Of a stretch of 64,000 nt of DNA, positions 8,818 to 18,418 are shown one piece after another; position 1 is the first letter of the stretch, and each line of letters opens with the position of its first letter. The stretch is from positions 62,001 through 126,000 of the forward strand of contig JAFXAD010000024.1 in assembly GCA_017522065.1 (NCBI GenBank), in the 5' to 3' direction. Position numbers and translations under genes: made by a program. The stretch comes from Bacteroidales bacterium (lineage in GTDB: Bacteria; Bacteroidota; Bacteroidia; Bacteroidales; P3). The notes beneath the pieces were generated by a model. That model saw only the letters and a program-made list of their open reading frames with translations. It was not told the origin of the DNA and did no database searches.

Positions 8818-8862
8818 GACCAGCCATCGGGAAACAATCTTTCAGATGGCTGGTCTTCTTTT
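8818..8862 (+). terminator. Intrinsic terminator after the M16 peptidase
   Basis: GACCAGCCATC at 8818-8828 pairs perfectly with GATGGCTGGTC at 8845-8855 and is followed by a T-rich tail. Confidence 0.85.
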
Positions 8863-8880
8863 ACAGAAATCACATCACCT

Positions 8881-9711
8881 ATGGAACAATTCCCGTTTCT
8901 GTACAATCGTGACCCCGAAAGCCACAAAGGGTACTATGGTCATGCCCTCCTCATTGCCGGCAGCTACGGCAAGATGGGTGCCGCCATCCTCGCCGCACGA
9001 GCCTGCTTGCGTTCTGGAGTAGGTTTGCTTACCGTTCATGTACCGCGCTCGGCTGTGACCATTATGCAGACCGCAATCCCAGAGGCCATGCTCTCTGTCG
9101 ACGACAACGAAACCGTTTTCACGACACTACCCGCACACCTCGACAACTTCGACGCCATAGCCGTCGGACCCGGCCTAGGCACCGACGAACAGAGCAGGAA
9201 CGTTCTCGAAAAACTCATGTACAACCGCGTAGGCTTCCTCGAGAATGCCGACACGCCACTCGTTGTCGATGCCGACGGACTGAACATCATGTCACTACGC
9301 TCCAAGTTGCTGAACTATGCTTCCGGTTGCGTGCTGACACCTCACGCAAAGGAATATGAAAGGCTTTTCGGCGATGCCGACCCTCAAGCCATGGCAGACC
9401 GCTACAGCACCGTCATCGTCAAAAAATCCCATCGTACGCATATCTATGCCCCTGCAAGCGTCGCCATGGTCAACACTACCGGCACACCAGCGATGGCCAC
9501 TGCCGGCAGCGGAGACGTCCTCACGGGCGTCATTCTGTCGCTGCTCGCCCAATCCAGGGCCTATAGCCGTCACCACAGCGACTATACGACACCTAATCTT
9601 CAAGCAATCGCTGCACATGCCGTAAACATGCACGGCAAAGCAGGCGAACGAGCAGCATCCTTGCGGTCGCAATACTCTGTCATCGCCAGCGACATAGTGG
9701 AATCTCTATAG
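8881..9711 (+). CDS. nnrD: ADP-dependent NAD(P)H-hydrate dehydratase (YjeF C-terminal domain, stand-alone)
   Basis: The 276-residue protein repairs hydrated NAD(P)H using ADP. It shows the ribokinase-like pattern YYGHALLIAGSYGKMGAAILAARACLRSGVG near the N-terminus, AVGPGLGTD, VDADGLN, the LTPHAKEYERLFG block and the phosphate-binding AGSGDVLTG near residue 210. Many Bacteroidetes fuse this domain to the NnrE epimerase; here the epimerase half is absent and no separate copy is seen in the window. The start ATG at 8881 begins 18 bases after the upstream terminator. It converges with the next gene with a 7-base gap. Confidence 0.93.
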   Translation: MEQFPFLYNRDPESHKGYYGHALLIAGSYGKMGAAILAARACLRSGVGLLTVHVPRSAVTIMQTAIPEAMLSVDDNETVFTTLPAHLDNFDAIAVGPGLGTDEQSRNVLEKLMYNRVGFLENADTPLVVDADGLNIMSLRSKLLNYASGCVLTPHAKEYERLFGDADPQAMADRYSTVIVKKSHRTHIYAPASVAMVNTTGTPAMATAGSGDVLTGVILSLLAQSRAYSRHHSDYTTPNLQAIAAHAVNMHGKAGERAASLRSQYSVIASDIVESL

Positions 9712-9718
9712 AAAGTAA

Positions 9719-10741
9719 CTATCTCTTGATGATTTTGCGTGCAAAGCATCCCTCTCGCGTAGAAATGCGCACATAATAAATGCCCGCAGGCACGGCCGAC
9801 AGATCCACAAAGCCTTTACAGTCTGTACTCCTGAGCACAACGACGCCAGTTGCATCCAGTATCTCGAGTTCTATCAAACCCTCTGCTTCAACCGTGAGCA
9901 CAGCCTCGACAGGGTTTGGGTATACAGCCACGTCATGCAATCCCGTGCCATTTATATCCGCTTTCTCTACAATGTCAATATATCGCGAAACTGTTGTTCT
10001 GCCGGCACTATTAACAGCCGTCAGGACAATCTCATAGCTGCCCTCCGACAGCCATACAGCCTCTATCTGCTGCTGCGTCGGCGACGAAATTGAAGCGCCC
10101 TCCACTGACCATTCATACGACTCTGCATTGTCGCTGACAGCAACAAGTACGACACTTGCGCCCACAAGCGCAGAATCGGGGGCAACAATCTCTACCGAAG
10201 GAAGTTGTACTACACTTGCAGTCACACACACAGAATCTATGCATAGGTAATTCTGGAAAGTGCTGCGATGACGGAATGCCACGTGTATCGTTTGTCCCGC
10301 ATAGGCCGAAATGTCCAGCGCCCTTGCGTAATATCCGCCCGTGACGGTTTCAGCGAACAACGAATCGTAACTCTCCAAAGCCTCCGCGTCGCCCGTAGTC
10401 ACCCACACCTCATACGTCTCATCGTATGATTCGTGTGCAAACACCTGCCATGTCAACGAAATGACGCCATCGGTGAGATTAATCGACGGACTTACAGCCC
10501 AATTGTCCTCAGTACTGTTTGTGTATGCCGGTCCGAACAGCGAATAGCCGCCATCATAAGGGTGGAAAGTCCCGACCTTCCAGTTTTTGCCGTTACCGTC
10601 ATTGTCCACGAGGAGCCACCCGTCTGCAATGCCATCGTCAAAACTGTCGCACCATAACGATTCAGTCGCCCCGTCGTTCTGCGACACGGCAACACCCAGC
10701 ACAATCATCATCCAAAACAGCAATGCATAAGTCTTTTTCAT
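9719..10741 (-). CDS. Secreted T9SS cargo protein with cleaved-adhesin/choice-of-anchor J domain
   Basis: The 340-residue protein has a signal peptide, a cleaved-adhesin (choice-of-anchor J) domain around residues 25-170 (WCDSFDDGIADGW, DNWAVSPSINL, FRHRSTFQNYLCIDSVCV), a PKD/Ig-like domain at about 175-255 (ESYEWSVEGA), and a type A T9SS sorting domain at the C-terminus (VAVYPNPVEAVL to RKIIKR). It should be exported by the type IX system and anchored or released at the surface. The MKKTYALLF start at 10741 is preferred over the ATG three codons earlier because it gives a compact signal peptide. Confidence 0.88.
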   Translation of the reverse strand: MKKTYALLFWMMIVLGVAVSQNDGATESLWCDSFDDGIADGWLLVDNDGNGKNWKVGTFHPYDGGYSLFGPAYTNSTEDNWAVSPSINLTDGVISLTWQVFAHESYDETYEVWVTTGDAEALESYDSLFAETVTGGYYARALDISAYAGQTIHVAFRHRSTFQNYLCIDSVCVTASVVQLPSVEIVAPDSALVGASVVLVAVSDNAESYEWSVEGASISSPTQQQIEAVWLSEGSYEIVLTAVNSAGRTTVSRYIDIVEKADINGTGLHDVAVYPNPVEAVLTVEAEGLIELEILDATGVVVLRSTDCKGFVDLSAVPAGIYYVRISTREGCFARKIIKR

Positions 10742-10825
10742 GAAAATCAAAAATTTAGGCAGGTATTTCTAATTATCTTCCCGCATCAAGAAATCATATA
10801 TCCTACTTACTTCCAGCATTAAGTA

Positions 10826-11077
10826 TCACTCGATTTCCTTCATCAGCTCCCTGTTCACATCCAATGGCTGGTATGGATGCCTCTTCCGTTCCGAGCATTT
10901 ATCATCCAGACGCGATGCACACACGCATCCCTTCTGCTCGCCGGTGTAGGGGTCGATACTGGAACAGTGACGCTTGAACTCACCGTTTTTCTTGACAATT
11001 ATCTTGATTCCGAGTCCAGCAAAGCAGACCAGCACAATAGCCAATACTATTAATAATACCAGTAAGATTGATTTCAT
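10826..11077 (-). CDS. Small membrane-anchored protein, conserved in Bacteroidetes
   Basis: The 83-residue product has one N-terminal membrane helix (residues 3-26) followed by a basic, cysteine-containing tail (HCSSIDPYTGEQKGCVCASR). The start at 11077 is preferred because translation from the earlier ATG at 11128 would begin inside the tRNA-Asn gene. Similar short single-helix proteins with a GCxC-type segment occur widely in Bacteroidetes; no function is known. Confidence 0.72.
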   Translation of the reverse strand: MKSILLVLLIVLAIVLVCFAGLGIKIIVKKNGEFKRHCSSIDPYTGEQKGCVCASRLDDKCSERKRHPYQPLDVNRELMKEIE

Positions 11078-11120
11078 GACACTACAAAAAAAGCTGCCCA
11101 TTCGTGCAGCCATATTTTTG

Positions 11121-11194
11121 CTCCCCAAGCAGGACTTGAACCTGCGACCCCCTGATTAACAGTCAGGTGCTCTAACCAACTGAGCTATTGAGGA
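11121..11194 (-). tRNA. tRNA-Asn (GTT)
   Basis: The 74-base gene read on the minus strand folds into a standard cloverleaf: acceptor TCCTCAA paired with TTGGGGA, anticodon loop CTGTTAA with anticodon GTT, T-loop GGTTCAAGTCC and G as discriminator. CCA is not encoded. It is identical to the copy at 11241-11314, 46 bases away, and shares its promoter. Confidence 0.97.
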
Positions 11195-11240
11195 AGATAT
11201 TCTTTTTGATTTGAGTTCTCTTACCCTCTCATTCAACTTG

Positions 11241-11314
11241 CTCCCCAAGCAGGACTTGAACCTGCGACCCCCTGATTAACAGTCAGGTGCTCTAACCAAC
11301 TGAGCTATTGAGGA
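11241..11314 (-). tRNA. tRNA-Asn (GTT), second identical copy
   Basis: Same 74 bases as the gene at 11121-11194, including an identical cloverleaf and GTT anticodon. The order is promoter, this copy, then the second copy, so the pair is probably processed from one transcript. Confidence 0.97.
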
Positions 11315-11341
11315 AGATGGTCTTCTTTCGAAAAGCGGTTG

Positions 11342-11372
11342 CAAAAGTACTGCAAAAAAGCGACATGGCAAA
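11342..11372 (-). promoter_or_regulatory. Promoter of the tRNA-Asn pair
   Basis: Read on the minus strand, TTTG (11369-11372) is followed after 19 bases by TACTTTTG (11342-11349), matching the Bacteroides -33/-7 consensus and spacing. Confidence 0.75.
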
Positions 11373-11590
11373 ATTTTTTTTAAAAAATATTACCATAACA
11401 TTCGCAAAAGACTGATACTTATTTATTAAAATCATCTTCTTATCCTCCCTGACTTCCACCAACGACCTCTCACTTTGTTCGTTTTTTGAGCTTTTTATCC
11501 GAAAATTGGGATATTTTCATCCGACCCACACAGACTATCTTACGCCACCATCGATATAACACACTGCTTGACAGCTTCTAAAAAGAAAAA

Positions 11591-11622
11591 TTTGGTCATA
11601 TCCAAAAAAGGTATTACTTTTG
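11591..11622 (+). promoter_or_regulatory. Promoter of tRNA-Ser
   Basis: TTTG at 11591-11594 and TACTTTTG at 11615-11622, 20 bases apart; the mature tRNA starts 10 bases after the -7 box. Confidence 0.75.
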
Positions 11623-11632
11623 CACCCGATTT

Positions 11633-11717
11633 GGAGAGATGGCAGAGCGGTCGAATGCGGCGGTCTTGAAAACCGTTGACCTTCACGGGTCCGGGGGTTC
11701 GAATCCCTCTCTCTCCG
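11633..11717 (+). tRNA. tRNA-Ser (TGA)
   Basis: The 85-base gene has acceptor GGAGAGA paired with TCTCTCC, a class II long variable arm, anticodon loop CTTGAAA (anticodon TGA) and T-loop GGTTCGAATCC. The discriminator is G and CCA is not encoded. Confidence 0.97.
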
Positions 11718-12102
11718 CCTATACCACCAAAAGGCAGTCAAGAGAATCTTGTCTGCCTTTCGTTGTTTTTCAGTGTTTTATGCTTGCAATTGATTGGTGC
11801 TTAACAACGTATGTCTCTTATAAAGGGATAGAGACATGATAAAATTAATGTATTATCATGATATGTTATGATATGTCATAATATGCCTTTTGTAAGCGCA
11901 TGCGCTTACAAAAATGTAAGCGCATTTTTTTTTGCACAACCTTTACAGCGACCACTATTTTATTGCCTGGCGAAAAAACAATAGTCACAGCAGTGTTGCA
12001 CTTCGATGTTGAATCTGTACAAACAAATCTTTCCTCCAACACGCAATAATTACAGATGGGTGGACGTTATAAAGATTTGGCAATTCCACAAACATTAGAC
12101 TT
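11718..12102. other. Non-coding spacer between tRNA-Ser and uvrA
   Basis: The 385-base spacer holds an AT-rich stretch with repeated ATGATATG-like words (about 11850-11886) and a triple copy of TGTAAGCGCA that forms a terminator (11891-11933). No gene is supported. Confidence 0.6.
11891..11933 (+). terminator. Terminator with competing upstream copy (TGTAAGCGCA triplet)
   Basis: TGCGCTTACA (11901-11910) and TGTAAGCGCA (11915-11924) form a perfect 10-base stem with an AAAA loop, followed by nine T. A third copy, TGTAAGCGCA, lies immediately upstream (11891-11900) and makes a perfect 20-base palindrome with the first arm, so it could compete for the same strand or be a protein-binding site. 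Confidence 0.75.
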
Positions 12103-15015
12103 ATGGCCATGAGCAACGCCCCAAAGAAACGAAACACCACCCAGAAAAACGTGACAAGAACAAAGAACGACGACGACAACTATATCGTTATCAAAGGTGC
12201 ACGGGTCAACAACCTGAAGAATATCGACGTCAGGATTCCGCGCAACAAGCTGGTGGTCATAACCGGGTTGAGCGGCAGCGGCAAGTCGTCGCTGGCATTC
12301 GACACCCTCTACGCCGAGGGTCAGCGCCGCTACGTGGAAAGCCTGAGCAGCTACGCCCGCCAGTTCATGGGACGAATGAGCAAACCGGAAGTGGACTACA
12401 TTCTCGGCGTGGCACCGGCTATAGCCATCGAACAGAAGGTCAACACCTCGAACCCGCGCTCGACGGTAGGCACCTCGACCGAGATATACGAATACCTCAA
12501 GCTGCTCTACGCCAGAATCGGACGCACCTTCTCGCCCATATCGGGAGTGGAAGTGAAACGGCACAGCGTAAGCGATGTGGTAGACTACATCTACACTCTC
12601 GACGACGAGCAGAAAATCATGATCCTCGCCCCTCTCGAGGCCACCAAGGAACGTCCGATAAAAGCCCAACTGCAGATTCTGCACCAAGAGGGCTTCATGC
12701 GCGTATCGATAGCAGGAACCATCATGCGCATTGAGGACTTCATCCCTATTCTTGACGAGAAGGAAAACTACAAGGACCCACTGCTCCTTGTAGACCGCAT
12801 CACTATCCGACACGGCGACGACGACCAGCTGGCACGCGTCTCGGAGTCGGTACAGACAGCCTTCTTCGAGGGCAGGGGCTCATGCTGCCTGCAAGTGATG
12901 AACAGTGGCGACGAGAAACCCGAAAGCATCCACTTCTCAAACCGCTTCGAAGCCGACGGCATGACCTTCGAAAAACCAAATCCCAACTTCTTCAGTTTCA
13001 ACAACCCCTACGGAGCATGCCCGCGATGCCAGGGCTATGGCAACGTGATAGGGATAAACGAGGACATCGTGGTCCCCAACAAGTCGCTCTCGGTTTTCGA
13101 AGACGCCGTTGTATGCTGGCGCGGCGAGAAGATGTCGGAATGGAAACAACACTTCATCCGCCTCTCGACGAAACTCGGATTCCCCATCCACACACCATAC
13201 TGCGACCTGACGCAATCGCAGCGCGACACGCTGTGGCACGGCACGGGCAGCTGGGAGGGCATCGACGGATTCTTCAAATGGGTGGAGTCGCAAAGCTACA
13301 AGATCCAGTACCGCGTCATGCTGGCTCGCTATCGTGGCAAAACGACCTGCCCCGACTGCCACGGCTCGAGACTTAGAGCCGACGCACAGTACGTCAAGGT
13401 CTGCGGAAAATCCATCACCGAACTCACCGACATGCCCGTCAAAGAGCTTGCAGAATTTCTGAAGAGCATGACACTTACCGACTACGAGTTGAAGCTCACC
13501 GAGCGCATACGCCGCGAGCTCGACAACCGCGTAGGCTACCTGCTGCAGGTGGGATTGGGATACCTGACTCTGAGCCGACTGAGCAACACACTGAGCGGAG
13601 GCGAAAGCCAACGCATCAACCTCGCCACATCACTCGGAAGTTCGCTTGTGGGGTCGATGTACATACTCGACGAACCCTCGATAGGCCTGCACTCGCGCGA
13701 CACCGAACAGCTCATATCGGTATTGAAGCAGCTGCGCGACCTCGGCAACACGGTAATCGTTGTCGAACACGATGAGGAAATCATGCGCGCTGCCGATTTC
13801 ATTATCGACATCGGACCAGGAGCAGGACGACTGGGCGGCGAGGTGGTCATGGAACTGCAAAACGATGGCAACGGCATAAAAAACAACCAGATAGAGAACT
13901 CAAAATTCAAAATCGAGAATTCATACACCGCACAGTACCTGCTCGGACAACTGTCGATACCCGTGCCAGCTTCGAGACGCCAATGGCGCGACAAAATCAC
14001 CCTCAAAGGTGCCTATTGCAATAACCTGAAAAACATCGATGTGGAATTTCCGCTCAACGTGCTGACGGTAGTGACTGGCGTCTCTGGCTCCGGAAAAACC
14101 AGCATTGTGAAATATGTACTATACGACATTCTGCAGAAGCGCTTTGACGGCAACGAAGAATATGTAGGCAAATGCCGCGCTGTTGGCGGCGACTTGCGAC
14201 GCATAAGCGGCGTCGAGCTCGTCGACCAGAACCCAATCGGACGCTCGACACGCAGCAACCCTGCCACATACATGAAGGCATACGACGAAATCAGGCAGCT
14301 CTACGCCATGCAACCCCTTGCAAAAACACGAGGCTACAAGGCTGGCTACTTCTCCTTCAACGTCGAAGGCGGACGCTGCGAGACCTGCCAAGGAGAGGGC
14401 TATGTGACCATCGGCATGCAGTTTATGGCCGACGTGCACCTGCTCTGCGAAGAATGCCACGGAACACGATTCCAGAGCGACACGCTCGAGATTCTTTATC
14501 GCGGCAAAAACATCAGCGACGTGCTCGAAATGACAATCGACCAGGCTCTCGAATTCTTCAATGCAGACGCTGCCGACGACGCATACAAACCGACCTGCAG
14601 GCAGATCACAAGCCGGCTGCAACCACTACAGGACGTTGGACTGGGATACCTGAAAATGGGACAGAGCTCCAACACCCTGAGCGGCGGCGAAGCACAACGC
14701 ATCAAGCTGGCCTCCTTCCTCGTACACGGCGACAACGAGCAGCCACTGCTCTTCATATTCGACGAACCGTCGACAGGCCTCCATTTCCACGACATAAGGA
14801 AACTCCTCGCCGCGTTCGACACACTCATCGCCAACGGGCACTCCATCGTTGTCATCGAACACCATCCCGACATCATCAAACAGGCCGACTGGATTATCGA
14901 CATGGGTCCCGAAGGCGGCAACGAAGGCGGCAACGTGGTATTTGCCGGCACTCCGGAAAATCTCGTCAAATGCAAATCCTCCTACACAGCCAAATACCTA
15001 AACTTCAAAAAATGA
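12103..15015 (+). CDS. uvrA: Excinuclease ABC subunit A
   Basis: UvrA is the damage-recognition ATPase of nucleotide excision repair. The 970-residue protein has both ABC modules: Walker [10 protein letters not shown] near residue 55 and GVSGSGKTS near 660, signature LSGGESQRI near 500 and LSGGEAQRI near 860, and two Walker B blocks ([11 protein letters not shown] and [11 protein letters not shown]). The zinc modules CPRC/CPDC and CETC/CEEC are intact. An alternative start lies two codons downstream. Residues about 595-608 (13893-13922) are a low-complexity linker coded by AAAATTC-like repeats. The stop overlaps the next start as ATGA. Confidence 0.96.
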   Translation: MAMSNAPKKRNTTQKNVTRTKNDDDNYIVIKGARVNNLKNIDVRIPRNKLVVITGLSGSGKSSLAFDTLYAEGQRRYVESLSSYARQFMGRMSKPEVDYILGVAPAIAIEQKVNTSNPRSTVGTSTEIYEYLKLLYARIGRTFSPISGVEVKRHSVSDVVDYIYTLDDEQKIMILAPLEATKERPIKAQLQILHQEGFMRVSIAGTIMRIEDFIPILDEKENYKDPLLLVDRITIRHGDDDQLARVSESVQTAFFEGRGSCCLQVMNSGDEKPESIHFSNRFEADGMTFEKPNPNFFSFNNPYGACPRCQGYGNVIGINEDIVVPNKSLSVFEDAVVCWRGEKMSEWKQHFIRLSTKLGFPIHTPYCDLTQSQRDTLWHGTGSWEGIDGFFKWVESQSYKIQYRVMLARYRGKTTCPDCHGSRLRADAQYVKVCGKSITELTDMPVKELAEFLKSMTLTDYELKLTERIRRELDNRVGYLLQVGLGYLTLSRLSNTLSGGESQRINLATSLGSSLVGSMYILDEPSIGLHSRDTEQLISVLKQLRDLGNTVIVVEHDEEIMRAADFIIDIGPGAGRLGGEVVMELQNDGNGIKNNQIENSKFKIENSYTAQYLLGQLSIPVPASRRQWRDKITLKGAYCNNLKNIDVEFPLNVLTVVTGVSGSGKTSIVKYVLYDILQKRFDGNEEYVGKCRAVGGDLRRISGVELVDQNPIGRSTRSNPATYMKAYDEIRQLYAMQPLAKTRGYKAGYFSFNVEGGRCETCQGEGYVTIGMQFMADVHLLCEECHGTRFQSDTLEILYRGKNISDVLEMTIDQALEFFNADAADDAYKPTCRQITSRLQPLQDVGLGYLKMGQSSNTLSGGEAQRIKLASFLVHGDNEQPLLFIFDEPSTGLHFHDIRKLLAAFDTLIANGHSIVVIEHHPDIIKQADWIIDMGPEGGNEGGNVVFAGTPENLVKCKSSYTAKYLNFKK

Positions 15016-15509
15016 GCAACAGCAACACAAACATCCGCAAAATAAGGACTGCCGCAAACATCGGTCTTTACGGCTCCATATTACTATGTATCGCCACCAT
15101 CGTCGAACATTATCTCGACAAATATATTTGGCTCCGCGAGATAACCACCAACGAGTACACGCGCCACCTCTTCGTCTCGGCAGGGCTCATCATAGCCGTC
15201 GCCGACATAGCCTACATCCTCTTCGCGATGCGCAAAAGAGTGCCACAAATCCGGCAAATGGAGGGCGTCGAACCGAAACTCATAGCCTACCGCAGCCTCG
15301 TCTGCTCCGTCTTCTACCCTGCCCTGCTGGTTGTTTTGCTGGTCGCTGCCTTTATAGTGACCACGCACGAAAACACCATGATAATGCTCCTCCTGCTGCT
15401 CGTCATCTCGCTGATGCTCAACTATCCGAACATGTACAAGATGAAGGCCGACATGGGCCTGAACGACGACGAAATGACCGAGCTCTTCGGCAACGAATAC
15501 CACAAATAG
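15012..15509 (+). CDS. Small four-helix membrane protein, function unknown
   Basis: The 165-residue product has hydrophobic segments near residues 15-32, 48-68, 96-116 and 122-137 and ends in an acidic soluble tail (LNDDEMTELFGNEYHK). Its ATG overlaps the uvrA stop by 4 bases and mnmE starts one base after its stop, so it is part of a uvrA-mnmE operon. No family recognised. Confidence 0.82.
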   Translation: MSNSNTNIRKIRTAANIGLYGSILLCIATIVEHYLDKYIWLREITTNEYTRHLFVSAGLIIAVADIAYILFAMRKRVPQIRQMEGVEPKLIAYRSLVCSVFYPALLVVLLVAAFIVTTHENTMIMLLLLLVISLMLNYPNMYKMKADMGLNDDEMTELFGNEYHK

Positions 15510-15510
15510 C

Positions 15511-16881
15511 ATGGAAAACAACGCCCTGAACGATACCATCTGTGCGATAAGCACCCCCGCTGGAGTCGGCGGAATCGCCGTCATCAGAGTTTCCGGCAAA
15601 AATGCTTCGGCAATGGTAGCCTCACTCCTTCAGAACAAGCACGGCAAAAAAGTGTCTCTTGCCGACCGCAAGGCGACATTCTGCTGCCTCTACGCTGGCA
15701 GCGAGTTCATCGACGAGGTGGTCGCCACATGCTTCAACGCCCCGAACTCGTATACCGGCGAGGATGTTGTAGAGATTTCGTGCCATGGCTCCACGTACAT
15801 ACAGTCACGCATCCTAAGCACACTTATCGATGCCGGTTGCCGCTTGGCAAAACCCGGCGAGTTCACCCTGCGGGCATTCCTCAACCACAAGCTCAACCTC
15901 TCGCAGGCCGAAGCCGTTGCCGACCTTATCGACTCGCAGTCCGAAGCAGCACACCGGCTGGCTATAAGTCAGATGCGGGGCGGGTATGCCCAGGAGTTGG
16001 AACAACTGCGTCAGCAGCTGATAGACCTATCGGCCCTGCTGGAGCTCGAACTCGACTTCAGCGACGAAGACCTGCAGTTCGCAAGCAGACAGCATATCTG
16101 TGACCTGCTCGACGAACTCTCCCAAAAGGTAGAGCGTCTCATGAACACCTTTCAGACCGGCAATGCCTTGAAAAACGGCATTCCTGTCGCCATCATCGGC
16201 GCACCCAACGCCGGCAAATCGTCGCTACTCAACGCACTGCTCAACGAACAGAGGGCCATAGTCAGCCCCATAGCCGGCACCACACGCGACACCATTGAGG
16301 AAACCATGAACATCGACGGAATACTCTTCCGTTTTATCGACACCGCCGGACTGCACCACAGCGACGACACCCTCGAAAACATGGGCCTCGAACGCTCCGT
16401 CAATGCCGCAAGACAGGCTCAGGTCGTTCTGCTTGTACGCGACATCACCCTTCCTCATGACGGCGACGCCATAGGCGAGATAGCACATTTCACAGACCTT
16501 TCAACACTCGACGGAAAGCACCTGATTGTGGTCAACAACAAATGCGACCAACCGCACGCCAACACATCGTCCGGAGTGGAAGTCTCCGCAAAGGAGGGTA
16601 TCGGCATCGACAAACTCAAACATGCCATCGCCGAATCCGTAAAAGACGATGCCAACCAGAACCAAGGCGTTCTGCTAACCAACGCACGCCATTTCGAGGC
16701 AATGAAGCACATCGTCGACGCTTTGGGCGAAGTGCGCAAATCGCTCGACGCCCAGCTCTCGTCCGACCTCGTCGTAATCGACCTGCGCGACGCACTCTAC
16801 CATTTGGGAACAATCACCGGCTCCGTAACCAACGACGACATCCTCGGCTCGATATTCTCCAAATTCTGCATCGGAAAGTGA
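15511..16881 (+). CDS. mnmE: tRNA modification GTPase MnmE
   Basis: MnmE with MnmG adds the cmnm5 group to U34 of certain tRNAs. The 456-residue protein has the N-terminal folate-binding domain (DTICAISTPAGVGGIAVIRVSG), a G domain with P-loop GAPNAGKSS near residue 230, DTAG in FIDTAGL and NKCD in VVNNKCD, and the essential C-terminal CIGK with the catalytic-type cysteine. Start ATG follows the previous stop by one base. Confidence 0.96.
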   Translation: MENNALNDTICAISTPAGVGGIAVIRVSGKNASAMVASLLQNKHGKKVSLADRKATFCCLYAGSEFIDEVVATCFNAPNSYTGEDVVEISCHGSTYIQSRILSTLIDAGCRLAKPGEFTLRAFLNHKLNLSQAEAVADLIDSQSEAAHRLAISQMRGGYAQELEQLRQQLIDLSALLELELDFSDEDLQFASRQHICDLLDELSQKVERLMNTFQTGNALKNGIPVAIIGAPNAGKSSLLNALLNEQRAIVSPIAGTTRDTIEETMNIDGILFRFIDTAGLHHSDDTLENMGLERSVNAARQAQVVLLVRDITLPHDGDAIGEIAHFTDLSTLDGKHLIVVNNKCDQPHANTSSGVEVSAKEGIGIDKLKHAIAESVKDDANQNQGVLLTNARHFEAMKHIVDALGEVRKSLDAQLSSDLVVIDLRDALYHLGTITGSVTNDDILGSIFSKFCIGK

Positions 16882-16916
16882 GCCGTATCGTTTAATCATG
16901 ATAATAATTATGTAAG

Positions 16917-17831
16917 ATGAAAGCATCTTCTCTCTTCAGGCAATATGTGTGGCTGGTGGACACCATCAGCCGTGCGGGGCGCATCACGCTGCGCGAAATC
17001 AACGACCGCTGGCTGAACACGGCGTTGGGCGACGGCATTCCCTACAGCCGCTCCACCTTCCGCCGCCACCGTCAGGAGGTGGAGGAGATGTTCGGCATAG
17101 CTATCCTGTGCGACAACGAGAACCGCTACTATATCGACGAGCCCCAGCTGATGCACACCGACAGCGTGCCACGATGGATGCTCAGCACCCTGACGGTAAG
17201 CAATATCGTTAGCGAAGCCCGCGGACTTCACGACCGCATCCTGCTCGAGAGCACGGCATCCTCGCGCGACGGCGACGGCGCCGACAACCACCTGCGACAG
17301 ATTGTGGCCGCCATGAAAGACAACCGCCAGCTGCAGGTCAGCTACCGCCGCTACGGCAGCGACGAGCCGCGAATGTGGACGCTGGAGCCCTACTGCATCA
17401 AGCTTTTCCGCCGCCGCTGGTACCTCTTGGGGCACTTCCCCCAGGGCGGATACCTCGTCCTCTCGTTCGACCGCATCCTGGCCCTCACGCCCACCGACGA
17501 CACCTTCTGCATCGACCCGCATTTCGACGCCGAGGCATTCTTTGCCGAGTACTACGGCGTGATGACCGACGACCGCATACCGCTGCAACGCATCGTCTTG
17601 CGCGCTTACGGCAACGAACGTTTCGCCCTGCGCGACCTGCCGTTGCACCCCTCGCAACGCACCCTCGCTGAAGGTGACGGTTACGTCGATTTCGAAGTCC
17701 GGCTGCGTCCCACAAGCGACTTTCTGGCGCAAATTCTCTCGCGCGGCCGTTGGCTGAAGGTCATTTCACCCGAGGATATTGCACTACAAATCAAATCATT
17801 GCTACAGGAAGCCGTGGACGAATACAAATAA
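16917..17831 (+). CDS. WYL-domain transcriptional regulator
   Basis: The 304-residue protein has an N-terminal winged-helix-like region (about 1-75, IPYSRSTFRRHRQEVEEMFGI) and a WYL domain at about 130-195 that contains the naming triplet in RRRWYLLGH, followed by a WCX-type C-terminal extension (YVDFEVRLRP, SRGRWLKVISPEDI). WYL regulators often bind nucleic-acid-type ligands and control phage defence genes (CapW, BrxR). It stands at the edge of the accessory island and is probably its regulator or a self-regulator. A decayed copy of its last 33 codons lies at 23545-23646. Confidence 0.9.
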   Translation: MKASSLFRQYVWLVDTISRAGRITLREINDRWLNTALGDGIPYSRSTFRRHRQEVEEMFGIAILCDNENRYYIDEPQLMHTDSVPRWMLSTLTVSNIVSEARGLHDRILLESTASSRDGDGADNHLRQIVAAMKDNRQLQVSYRRYGSDEPRMWTLEPYCIKLFRRRWYLLGHFPQGGYLVLSFDRILALTPTDDTFCIDPHFDAEAFFAEYYGVMTDDRIPLQRIVLRAYGNERFALRDLPLHPSQRTLAEGDGYVDFEVRLRPTSDFLAQILSRGRWLKVISPEDIALQIKSLLQEAVDEYK

Positions 17832-17839
17832 ATTTCCAT

Positions 17840-17882
17840 GGTGGTCCGTTTTTTGGCGCACCTATAGGTGTATCTTTGCATC
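17840..17882 (+). repeat. 43-bp promoter-containing direct repeat, copy A
   Basis: The 43 bases immediately after the WYL gene recur at 23655-23697 with a single difference. The end of the repeat contains TATCTTTG (17871-17878), a -7 box, so each copy can be a promoter. Here it faces the HIRAN operon with a leader of about 165 bases. Confidence 0.85.
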
Positions 17883-18046
17883 GTGAAAAAAAATGAATGT
17901 TTAACCAATAGGTAACTCGAATTTTTCGATGCTCTTCGAGCAGAAATTGAGCAAATTAGAACCAAATTCTAAAAAAATTTCGGTCTCTAATTTGTGGCAT
18001 TTCTAACCGAAGGCGATGCAAAAAAAAGTTACTTTTAAAAACCACA

Positions 18047-18418
18047 ATGCAAATGAAAGCACACAACGCCTATCTGATGGATTGCCACTTGGCTGGCCGC
18101 AAATTCCACGATGCTGACCTCGTATGGGACTACCTCCGCGTGGGTCAGGAGCTGCGCCTCGAGCGCGACCTGCAGAATCCGCACGACCCTTATGCCGTGC
18201 AGGTCATCTACAACAAGGATGGTGAGGACTACCTCCTCGGCTACATCCCCCGTGGCGAGAACCGCGACCTGGCCACCTTCCTCGAAATGGGATGGGATAG
18301 CATCTTCCGTTGCGTCATCGCCAGCCTCAACCCCGACACCCATCCCGAAAACCAAGTGCACCTCACCATCAGCATCCGCCGCCACGAGGACGCCGGGGAA
18401 AAGAACAAGAAGAAATGA
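18047..18418 (+). CDS. HIRAN-domain protein
   Basis: The 123-residue product is essentially a lone HIRAN domain: the LAGRKFHDAD start, G-x-ELRLERDLQNPHDPYAVQVIY with the conserved NPxDPxAV element at about residues 44-51, and LGYIPRGENRDLA near 65. HIRAN domains bind 3' DNA ends or modified DNA. The C-terminus is a lysine-rich tail. Its stop overlaps the next start as ATGA. The start at 18047 is supported by the domain beginning soon after; a second ATG lies two codons downstream. Confidence 0.85.
   Translation: MQMKAHNAYLMDCHLAGRKFHDADLVWDYLRVGQELRLERDLQNPHDPYAVQVIYNKDGEDYLLGYIPRGENRDLATFLEMGWDSIFRCVIASLNPDTHPENQVHLTISIRRHEDAGEKNKKK

Larger units (their letters stand above)
11315..11632. 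other. Spacer between divergent tRNA transcripts
   Basis: This 318-base AT-rich stretch contains the minus-strand promoter for the tRNA-Asn pair and the plus-strand promoter for tRNA-Ser. No protein-coding frame is convincing. Confidence 0.6.
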
